Of a stretch of 64,000 bases of DNA, positions 36,559-43,966 are shown one piece after another; the first letter of the stretch is position 1, and each line of letters begins with the position of its first letter. The notes under the pieces are model-generated. The model was not told the origin of the DNA and searched no databases. It was given only the letters and a program-made list of their open reading frames with translations. The position numbers and the translations under genes are program-made. The DNA comes from Sinomicrobium oceani (GTDB taxonomy: Bacteria > Bacteroidota > Bacteroidia > Flavobacteriales > Flavobacteriaceae): positions 124,001 through 188,000 of the forward strand of contig NZ_FPJE01000008.1 in the NCBI RefSeq assembly GCF_900119185.1. Reading direction: 5' to 3'.

Positions 36559-37288
36559 GCCACTCCTCTTTCTTGATTTTATATACCCCTGTTGCCGTTT
36601 CGATCGCAATGAGATCATACTCCGCTTTTCGGACCGGAAAAAACTTTACTTTGTCTCCTACCCGTATCCTGCATGGCTTCTTTGCAGAAACATCAAACAG
36701 CGGAATGGGAGAATTCCCTATGATATTCCATCCTCCCGGGCTTTCCTGCGGATAGATCCCGGTCTGTTTTCCACCGATACCTACGGCACCTTTGGGAACT
36801 TTGAGCCGTGGTTCTTCCCGCCTCGGAGCATAAAGCCCCGGGTCGAGTCCGCCCAGGTACATAAACCCCGGAAGAAAACCGATGGCGTACACCGTATATT
36901 CGGCGCCCGTATGTAAACTTATAAGCGTTTCGGCTGTCAGTCCCTTTTCTGAGATCAGCGTATCCGTATCCAGTCCGAAACCGGCTTCATAACACACCGG
37001 TATATACCATAAACGACGTTTTAACGATTTGTGCTTGCGTTCCGGGTACAGACTTCGCAATATCTTTATCTCTTTATCGGTATCGGAAAGCTTCCGGAAA
37101 ATTACCAGTAACGAATGATAGGCAGGTACCAGCTCACAGGCATTACCGTATTTCTCGCGGATGATGTGGCGAAATCTCAAAACGTCCTCCAGAACTGTTT
37201 CATCTATGCGCTCAGGCCATTCCACAAGAATGGCTTTCTCCCCCATTGGTTTATAGTTGAGCCGGTAATTATTCAAGGTTGCTGCCAT
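36551..37288 (-). CDS. pxpB: 5-oxoprolinase subunit B
   Basis: PxpB (KipI/AHS1) pairs with PxpC. The first ATG, at 37288, gives 245 residues; a TTG at 37303 is possible. Diagnostic segments are ILVEWPERIDE, YHSLLVIF and YAIGFLPGFMYLGGLD, followed by RVPKGAVGIGGKQTGIYP-like sequence and SPGGWNIIGNSP. Unlike the usual pxpA-pxpB-pxpC order, pxpA is not directly upstream. A divergent toxin-antitoxin pair sits in between, so pxpBC must have its own promoter, in the 120-base gap up to 37410. Confidence 0.95.
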   Translation of the reverse strand: MAATLNNYRLNYKPMGEKAILVEWPERIDETVLEDVLRFRHIIREKYGNACELVPAYHSLLVIFRKLSDTDKEIKILRSLYPERKHKSLKRRLWYIPVCYEAGFGLDTDTLISEKGLTAETLISLHTGAEYTVYAIGFLPGFMYLGGLDPGLYAPRREEPRLKVPKGAVGIGGKQTGIYPQESPGGWNIIGNSPIPLFDVSAKKPCRIRVGDKVKFFPVRKAEYDLIAIETATGVYKIKKEEWHD

Positions 37289-37409
37289 ACTGCTAAGTAC
37301 CAAAAAAACTGTAAGTATTAAAAGTAAAACCTGCCTAAATTGCGATTTCCGGGGAAGATTATGATTATACGTATATTTTTTTTAGGTTTGTCGTACAAAA
37401 GATCTGCTC

Positions 37410-37673
37410 ATGGATACCAAAATCACACTTTCTTTTGACGAAGACACCATAAAAAAGGCCAAGGCGTATGCAAAATCCCAGAACATCAGCCTGTCCCGTC
37501 TTACAGAATTTCTATACCGCCAGATCATCAGCGGAGATTATCGCAGTCTCGAAGAGCTTCCTATTGCCGACTGGGTAGATCGCGTTGCAGAAGGCGAACC
37601 CGAATACAGAACAAAACCCCGAAGCAGAAAAGCGGCCAGGAATGAATCTTTCGAGAAGAAAAACAAAAAATGA
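37410..37673 (+). CDS. DUF6364-type antitoxin
   Basis: The 87-residue protein opens with a ribbon-helix-helix-like segment (ITLSFDEDTIKKAKAYAKSQ, then NISLSRLTEFLYRQI) and ends in a basic, disordered tail. This matches DUF6364-type antitoxins paired with PIN toxins in Bacteroidota. The stop codon overlaps the toxin start in an ATGA. RHH antitoxins usually repress their own promoter, which here would lie in the gap shared with pxpB. Confidence 0.82.
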   Translation: MDTKITLSFDEDTIKKAKAYAKSQNISLSRLTEFLYRQIISGDYRSLEELPIADWVDRVAEGEPEYRTKPRSRKAARNESFEKKNKK

Positions 37674-38098
37674 AAGTCTTTGTAGACGCTAATATCCTGG
37701 TCTCGGTACTGAACCGGGAGTACCCTTTATTTACCTATACGTCGAGGTTACTGAGTCTTGCGGATCGTCGTGAATTTGCGCTGTGTACTTCACCGGTGTG
37801 TCTGGCTATAGCCTTTTATTTTGCAGAAAAGAAAAGTGGTACACGCCTGGCTAAAAAGAAAATACGACTGCTTATTTCCCGAATGCACATTGCCAAAACC
37901 GACAGGAATGCGGTAATGCTTGCCGCAGGTAACAAAGCAGTGGAAGACTTTGAAGACGGACTGGAATACTACACGGCACTTCATGCCGAATGCCAGTGTA
38001 TTGTAACGGAAAATGTACAGGATTTTTACTTCGCTTCCATTCGTGTACTGGATACCAGGAGTTTCCTGGAGCACTATGTCCTGAATGCCGGTCTGTAA
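37670..38098 (+). CDS. PIN-domain (VapC-like) toxin
   Basis: The 142-residue protein has the PIN ribonuclease fold, with the first acidic residue in VFVDANILV (Asp6) and a later acidic cluster in VEDFEDGLEYYTA. IVTENVQDFYF follows, which corresponds to the strand before the last ligand. The second helix lacks the classical glutamate and reads CTSPVCLAIAFYF, as in many Bacteroidota PIN proteins of this group. It would cleave RNA when freed from its antitoxin. The ATGA overlap shows coupling. Confidence 0.85.
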   Translation: MKVFVDANILVSVLNREYPLFTYTSRLLSLADRREFALCTSPVCLAIAFYFAEKKSGTRLAKKKIRLLISRMHIAKTDRNAVMLAAGNKAVEDFEDGLEYYTALHAECQCIVTENVQDFYFASIRVLDTRSFLEHYVLNAGL

Positions 38099-38151
38099 TT
38101 GTTCCCGGAAAAATGTAGCATCACTATGGTCGCGGGTATGTCGGTTCTGTA

Positions 38152-38862
38152 TCAGATCGTATGTTCGGAGAGATAACGCAGGACTTCTGCGGCATGTGGA
38201 TGATCTCCGTGCAGACAGAAAGTATCGGCCCTGATCGTTTTTTCACTACCGGTTACCGTCCTTACTTTTTGTTCCTGAACCATATATAGTATATGCTGCC
38301 TGATTGCTTCGGGCCTGAGGATGATCGCATTGGCAGATTTTCGGGATACGAGGGAAAGATCATCATTATAGTTACGATCGGCAAAAGCCTCGTACCGGAT
38401 GTTAAAGCCCCGGGACACTGCCGATTTTGCAATTTCCGAACCATAGGGCACATAGAGCCGTACACGGCCCTTATAGTTTTCTACAGCCGAAAGGAATACT
38501 TCCGCCTTCTCCCTGTTTCCGGCCATATCGTTGTACAAAGCCCCATGAGCCTTAATATGATGCAGCAGAATGTCATATTGCCGGGTGATCTTTTCAAGGG
38601 CCTCCACCTGCTCCCTTACGGAAAAAACAAGAGCCTCATCGTCCATGTTCATAGATTCCCTGCCGAAATTGGTTTTATCGGGATAAGAAGGATGTGCCCC
38701 GATGTCCGTTTCATATTGTATGGCAAGTTCCACAGCACGTTTCATCGTATCCGTATCGCCCGCATGCCCGCCACAGGCAATACTGCAGGAATGTATGTAA
38801 GGCATTAAGAGTACTTCGTTGTTCAGGCCTTCGCCTACATCGCAATTCAGTCTGACAGCCAT
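38152..38862 (-). CDS. pxpA: 5-oxoprolinase subunit A
   Basis: PxpA is the LamB/YcsF-family subunit. The 236 residues begin with the family signature VRLNCDVGEGLNNE and include SIACGGHAGD and GAHPSYPD, with IKAHGALYND and a C-terminal LHGDHPHA. It lies 33 bases downstream of the NRAMP-like gene on the same strand, with which it is probably co-transcribed, and it is separated from pxpBC by the opposing toxin-antitoxin genes. Confidence 0.95.
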   Translation of the reverse strand: MAVRLNCDVGEGLNNEVLLMPYIHSCSIACGGHAGDTDTMKRAVELAIQYETDIGAHPSYPDKTNFGRESMNMDDEALVFSVREQVEALEKITRQYDILLHHIKAHGALYNDMAGNREKAEVFLSAVENYKGRVRLYVPYGSEIAKSAVSRGFNIRYEAFADRNYNDDLSLVSRKSANAIILRPEAIRQHILYMVQEQKVRTVTGSEKTIRADTFCLHGDHPHAAEVLRYLSEHTI

Positions 38863-38895
38863 GACAGTTAAAGTTTATTCGGATTAAACAATACA

Positions 38896-40098
38896 TTACC
38901 AACCAAAGACTTTTGCTATACTCCTGGATCCGAGTATAATGGCAATGACAATAATAATTCCGGAAATAATATTTTGTAACGGGGTATTCCGGTATGCCCC
39001 GAGCAGTCCCGTACGATTAACCACCCACCACAGGAACAAGGCGACAACCGGAAGCAGGATACCATTGGCGACCTGGGCAAACAGGATGAGTTCTACCGGA
39101 TTAAAACCAAGGGATGCAAAAACCACTCCCGTACCGATAATAAGGAACCATACCATTCTGAAACGCCAGTCGGTAAGTACCGCATTCCATCCAAAACATC
39201 CGTTGGCCACATAAGCCGCCGCCAAAGGTGCTGTTACCGAGGAAGTGATTCCGGCTGCAAACAGTCCCGTTCCTATAAAATAAATCGCATACTGCCCATA
39301 CAAGGGTTCTAACCCGGTAGCCATGTCCATTACGCTTCGGATATCGGTAAGTCCACTCCCCGCAGCAGTTATAATGATAGCCATAGAGACCAGCCCACCC
39401 AGGATTACAGAAATAAAAGTGTCTTTACGGGCTGCTTTCAGATCTTCTTTTCCCGACCAGCGCTCGCGCACCAGGGAAGCGTGAAGAAACAAATTATACG
39501 GTACTACGGTAGTACCGATAAGTCCTATGACAGTAAGCAGGTTATCCCCAGAAAGTTCCGGGACAAATGCACCGTGCCATACGGCTCCCCAATCGGGTCG
39601 TATCATAACAGCCGCACATATAAAGGAGAGACTCATGAGTATGACCAGGACGATCATAGCCCGTTCCAGTATTTTATAATTCCCCATCCAGAGCAGTATA
39701 CAGGCAATTGTCCCGATCAGCGCCGGATAAAAAGCACCGTAAGATTTGCCGAATACACCCTCGATACCAAGCGCGGAACCACTGAGGTTTCCGGCTTCAT
39801 AGGCGGCATTACCGATAACCACAGCAGAAAAGATAAGTATTATGACCGGAAATTTGAGCCACGAACCCTGGCGCAGTTCCTGTTTGATCACTTCAGCCAG
39901 TCCGAGGCCGGTCATAATCCCGATACGCACGGCCATTTCCTGTAAAACCAGGGTCGCCACTACAGACAATACCATAGCCCAGAGCAGGGTGTAACCGAAG
40001 CCCGTACCGGCCAGGGTACATACGGTCACCGTTCCCGGGCCTATAAAGGCAGCTGCCACCAGAGTTCCGGGACCTATATTTTTAAAAAAACTACGCAT
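38896..40098 (-). CDS. NRAMP-fold transporter with altered metal-binding motifs
   Basis: This 400-residue protein has eleven or so membrane segments and clear NRAMP homology (GPGTLVAAAFIGPGTVTV near the N-terminus; VPYNLFLHASLV in helix 6). The metal-binding DPGN of helix 1 is replaced by GPGT (Gly20-Thr23), and the MPH of helix 6 by VPY (Val199-Tyr201). In canonical NRAMPs the aspartate, asparagine and methionine bind Mn(II) or Fe(II). Their loss, with the 5-oxoprolinase context, suggests a different substrate, perhaps 5-oxoproline; this is inference. Its start overlaps the stop of the upstream lipoprotein gene by one base. Confidence 0.85.
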   Translation of the reverse strand: MRSFFKNIGPGTLVAAAFIGPGTVTVCTLAGTGFGYTLLWAMVLSVVATLVLQEMAVRIGIMTGLGLAEVIKQELRQGSWLKFPVIILIFSAVVIGNAAYEAGNLSGSALGIEGVFGKSYGAFYPALIGTIACILLWMGNYKILERAMIVLVILMSLSFICAAVMIRPDWGAVWHGAFVPELSGDNLLTVIGLIGTTVVPYNLFLHASLVRERWSGKEDLKAARKDTFISVILGGLVSMAIIITAAGSGLTDIRSVMDMATGLEPLYGQYAIYFIGTGLFAAGITSSVTAPLAAAYVANGCFGWNAVLTDWRFRMVWFLIIGTGVVFASLGFNPVELILFAQVANGILLPVVALFLWWVVNRTGLLGAYRNTPLQNIISGIIIVIAIILGSRSIAKVFGW

Positions 40099-41216
40099 CA
40101 GTGTGCCGTATTGAGTGCATATACCGCAAAAGAGCCCAGCCAGTGGGTACCTTCGTAATTATCGTCGACAATATGGGGTAGCGAATGCCTGATATGTTCA
40201 TCGGCGATCTTTCTGAGATGGGTATATTCCGGAAGCGCCCGGGCTATATCGTATAAGCACCACGCACGGCTGAAGTTTACCCCGTCCAGGTGTACCAGCT
40301 TCCCGTCTTCCCGGTCCGATACCTCTCCCTGTTCGAGCCCAAAGGATGCTTCCCCGAGTTGCGGTAGAAATTTCCGGAGCCAATCGCGGAATTCTTCTGT
40401 GGGCAATATCCTGAGCATAATATCGGCTTCTTCCAGGCAGGGCGAAAGGAAATCGAACCCTCCGGGTTCCCAGGTTATCGGACACTCCGTATCGTCATTA
40501 TAAAAATCCTTAGCCCTTGAAGTGATGAGATCTGAGAGCGCCGTATTATTTACCGTCTTCGCATAATCGTAAGCAAATGTAAGCCCGAAAGCCGTGTTGG
40601 AATGTTCTCCGATACGAATGGGGTAATGCAGTTTGGGTAGGAAACCCATATAGCTCTTTACGATTACATCGGTAAGCGGCTGCATATTTTTCTCCAGTTC
40701 GCGGGCCAGGGGATCGTCCCAGTTGTGGAGTTCTTCCGCCAGCTTCAGGAGCCAGGCCCAGCCATAGGTCCGTTCATACGAAGGTTCCCTGGTAAAATAT
40801 TCCACTTCTTTGGCGATATTTGCAGGTGTGATATTTTCCTTTAGTTTCGCCCTGGCCTCAGTAGCTTTTCCCATATCCGGGAATTGCCGGAGCAGGCTCA
40901 CCAGCATCCAGTGTCCGTGTACGGAAGAATGCCAGTCGAAACATCCGTAAAATGCCGGATGCAGGGCTTGGGGTGATTGCAGGTCCGTAGCATTCCCCAA
41001 AGTCTGGTTGAGTTTATTCGGATATTCGGTCTGCATACAGGTCAACGGCAGTGCGGCCAGCCTGTCCGCCTCTGCCGGCGTAAGTTTTAAACGGACCATA
41101 CCCACGGAGTCCGTTGTTTGTGAAGTAGTTTCGAGGTTTTCTGATTTTTTTCGGGACTGTTCTTCCGAACAGGACATACAAAGCACAATGGCAATAACGA
41201 TGGAGAATAATTTCAT
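40098..41216 (-). CDS. DUF2891-family lipoprotein
   Basis: The 372-residue protein begins with a lipoprotein signal (VIAIVLCMSC; Cys16). The mature part has the DUF2891 pattern: HPAFYGCFDWHSSVHGHWML, then YERTYGWAWLLKLA and GEHSNTAFGLTFA. It forms an alpha/alpha-barrel-like fold. Its function is unknown. It is the first gene of the unit with the NRAMP-like gene (TGATG overlap) and pxpA, so an oxoproline or peptide-related role is possible. Confidence 0.88.
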   Translation of the reverse strand: MKLFSIVIAIVLCMSCSEEQSRKKSENLETTSQTTDSVGMVRLKLTPAEADRLAALPLTCMQTEYPNKLNQTLGNATDLQSPQALHPAFYGCFDWHSSVHGHWMLVSLLRQFPDMGKATEARAKLKENITPANIAKEVEYFTREPSYERTYGWAWLLKLAEELHNWDDPLARELEKNMQPLTDVIVKSYMGFLPKLHYPIRIGEHSNTAFGLTFAYDYAKTVNNTALSDLITSRAKDFYNDDTECPITWEPGGFDFLSPCLEEADIMLRILPTEEFRDWLRKFLPQLGEASFGLEQGEVSDREDGKLVHLDGVNFSRAWCLYDIARALPEYTHLRKIADEHIRHSLPHIVDDNYEGTHWLGSFAVYALNTAH

Positions 41217-41324
41217 ATATGGTGTTTTGACAGCTTAGTGAAACCGATCCGACAACTCTCGATGCCGGACAGGTCCGAATATAAGGATAAATAATGATAA
41301 ACAAGGGAGATCTTATGACCCCTG

Positions 41325-42860
41325 TTATGCCAGCCAGCCATCCCGATCGAGACTCCGGTACTGAATGGCTTCGCTGATATGATTTCCGGAGATATTTGCG
41401 GCCTGGTCCAGATCGGCTATGGTACGGGCAACCTTGAGTATTCTGTCGTAGGCCCTTGCGGAGAGATTGAGTCGCTCCATGGCATTTTTAAGAAGATTCA
41501 GGGAAGCATCGTCCAGGGCGCAGAACTCCCTGATCTGCCGGGTACTCATCTGCGCATTGTAATGGGTATTCCTGGTTTCCCGGAACCTTTGTGACTGTAG
41601 CTCCCGGGCTGCGGTAACGCGCTTCCGAATTTCTGCGCTCCCTTCTCCCCTTCTGCTATCAGACAATTTCTCGAACGGAACGGGTGTGACTTCGATATGG
41701 ATATCTATACGGTCGAGCAAAGGGCCCGATATCTTGCCGAGATAACGCTGCATTTCTGCGGGAGAAGATGTCACCGGGGCATCCGGATCGTTGAAATAAC
41801 CGCCCGGACTGGGGTTCATACTGGCTACGAGCATAAAGGAAGAAGGATAGGTTACCGTGAATTTTGCCCGTGAAATGGTGACCTCCCGGTCTTCCAGCGG
41901 TTGTCGCATAACCTCCAGTACACTCCGTTTAAACTCCGGAAGTTCATCGAGAAAAAGTACTCCGTTGTGCGAAAGGGATATTTCTCCGGGTTGCGGATAT
42001 GTACCGCCACCTACAAGGGCGACATCCGAAATGGTATGGTGTGGTGACCGGAACGGTCTGCGCACCATTAAACCCGAATTATCGGTACGCCCTGCCACAC
42101 TGTGAATCTTAGTGGTTTCTACCGCTTCATTAAGTGTCATGGGCGGAAGAATGCTGGGCAGCCGCTTGGCAAGCATCGTCTTTCCGGAACCCGGCGGACC
42201 TATAAGAATAATATTGTGTCCGCCCGCTGCCGCTATCTCCATACAGCGTTTTATGCTTTCCTGTCCCTTGACATCGGCAAAATCGTGTTCCGGCATGTCG
42301 AGTTTACTGTAAAATTCTTCCTGATGGTCTACAATAGTTCGCTGCAGGACTTCCTTACCGTCGAAATGGGCTATAACCTCTTTGATGTTCCGTACACCAT
42401 AAACTTCGATACCTTCGACAACTGCTGCTTCCCGCGCATTCTGTTCGGGGAGAATGAATTTGGTAAACCCTTCCTCGCAGGCCCGGAACGCTATAGGCAA
42501 GGCTCCTTTTATAGGTTGCAGGCTACCGTCGAGCGAGAGTTCTCCCATAATGATATAGTTTGCTATACTGTCGCTTTTTATTTGCCCGGAAGCCGCCAGA
42601 ATCCCTACGGCAAGGGTAAGGTCGTAAGCCGATCCTTCTTTACGGAGGTCCGCCGGGGCCATATTTATGGTGATCTTTTTTCCGGGAATTTTGTACCCGT
42701 TGTTCTGTAATGCAGCAGCAATCCTGTAATTGCTCTCTTTGATGGCATTGTCGGGAAGCCCTACCAGGTGGTAGCCTACCCCGACCGCCACATTCACCTC
42801 TACGGTGATCGTGGTGGCCTCTACCCCAAAGACAGCACTTCCGAATATTTTTGTCAGCAT
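41325..42860 (-). CDS. comM: YifB/ComM-family magnesium-chelatase-like AAA ATPase
   Basis: The 511 residues show an N-terminal Lon-like ChlI domain (residues 20-140) and the Mg-chelatase ATPase domain with Walker [16 protein letters not shown] and Walker [13 protein letters not shown]-terminal domain carries [20 protein letters not shown]. ComM is a helicase that promotes branch migration during natural transformation. Whether this organism is competent cannot be told here. Length is normal and it appears monocistronic. Confidence 0.95.
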   Translation of the reverse strand: MLTKIFGSAVFGVEATTITVEVNVAVGVGYHLVGLPDNAIKESNYRIAAALQNNGYKIPGKKITINMAPADLRKEGSAYDLTLAVGILAASGQIKSDSIANYIIMGELSLDGSLQPIKGALPIAFRACEEGFTKFILPEQNAREAAVVEGIEVYGVRNIKEVIAHFDGKEVLQRTIVDHQEEFYSKLDMPEHDFADVKGQESIKRCMEIAAAGGHNIILIGPPGSGKTMLAKRLPSILPPMTLNEAVETTKIHSVAGRTDNSGLMVRRPFRSPHHTISDVALVGGGTYPQPGEISLSHNGVLFLDELPEFKRSVLEVMRQPLEDREVTISRAKFTVTYPSSFMLVASMNPSPGGYFNDPDAPVTSSPAEMQRYLGKISGPLLDRIDIHIEVTPVPFEKLSDSRRGEGSAEIRKRVTAARELQSQRFRETRNTHYNAQMSTRQIREFCALDDASLNLLKNAMERLNLSARAYDRILKVARTIADLDQAANISGNHISEAIQYRSLDRDGWLA

Positions 42861-43163
42861 TTACTCTTTTTTGTTTAAAAATATAAAAATTAACAAATAT
42901 GTAAGCGAAGCTTCTTAACTTTGTTTCTAAAGCCGTAATGCTATATTTATGTTTTACCTGCATCATTTATATATCACCTACTGGAAAGTCAAATCGCTTA
43001 TAGGGGTCTGTTAGGACTTGCTAAGGACGATAATTCTTTATTTATCATTACCTGTTTACTGAGCCTTATAACCTGAATTTCCGTGAAATTACGGGGATAT
43101 TCATGTTCCCGATTTTCTGCAGATTCACCTTGGCCTTACCGGCAACCCTAATGCAACAACATC
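42861..43163. other. Leader region between comM and cysE
   Basis: This 303-base gap separates divergent genes. TAACTTTG at 42916-42923 (plus strand) is a TAnnTTTG match but lies 240 bases before cysE. A short hairpin CCGT/ACGG lies near 43081-43094. No coding frame or recognised riboswitch is seen. Confidence 0.35.
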
Positions 43164-43964
43164 ATGAAAAAAGAGAACATCATAGAAAACATTATAAAGA
43201 ACAAACAGAATCCCAATCTGAAGTTCGAGCTGAAGGAAAAGACCGAGTCTTTTGTTTCCCGGCTGTTTTATACGTTATTTGATCATCAGACTTCGGTAGC
43301 AACGCACATCGACCTGCTGGAAGAAGATTTTCAGAAGATCGTGGACCTGGCCTGCTGGGCTCCCGACAAACCCTGCGGGAAGATCTGGGAAAGTTATCTC
43401 AACGAACTCCCCGAAATATTGCGAAAACTCAACCTGGATGCCAAAGCGATCGTAGAGAACGACCCGGCATCGCGGACCATCGAAGAAGTCTGCCTGGCTT
43501 ATCCCGGTTTTTATGCCATTGCCGTTTACAGACTGAGCAGGCCGCTCTATCTGTACGGACTTCCCATTGTGCCGCGCCTGATGACAGAATATGCCCACCG
43601 GTTGACGGGAGTCGATATCAACCCGGGGGCGCAGATCGGTGAATACTTTTTTATAGATCACGCCACAGGTATTGTTATCGGTGAAACGACCCTGATCAAA
43701 GATCACGTGAAAATTTACCAGGGAGTTACCCTCGGAGCACTGCATGTGGAAAAATCCCTGACGGATGTAAAAAGGCACCCTACGGTGGAAAGTAATGTCA
43801 CCATCTATGCCAATGCCACTATCCTCGGGGGAAAGACGGTAATAGGCGCCAACAGTATTATAGGAGGAAACGTGTGGCTTACCGAGTCGGTTCCGGAGAA
43901 CTCTCTGGTGTACCACACGCCTGATATTAAAATAAAGGCCAATGACAAGATCAGGAACAGCTGA
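43164..43964 (+). CDS. cysE: Serine O-acetyltransferase
   Basis: CysE acetylates serine to O-acetylserine, the precursor of cysteine. In 266 residues a helical N-terminal domain precedes a left-handed beta-helix with hexapeptide repeats. INPGAQIGEYFFIDHATGI, VIGETTLIKDH, YQGVTLGALH and the HPTVESNVTIYANATILGG run are characteristic. The long N-terminus is that of the EpsC/serine acetyltransferase type. It converges on the DUF5695 gene with only 2 bases between stops. No cysK is adjacent. Confidence 0.93.
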   Translation: MKKENIIENIIKNKQNPNLKFELKEKTESFVSRLFYTLFDHQTSVATHIDLLEEDFQKIVDLACWAPDKPCGKIWESYLNELPEILRKLNLDAKAIVENDPASRTIEEVCLAYPGFYAIAVYRLSRPLYLYGLPIVPRLMTEYAHRLTGVDINPGAQIGEYFFIDHATGIVIGETTLIKDHVKIYQGVTLGALHVEKSLTDVKRHPTVESNVTIYANATILGGKTVIGANSIIGGNVWLTESVPENSLVYHTPDIKIKANDKIRNS

Positions 43965-43966
43965 TC

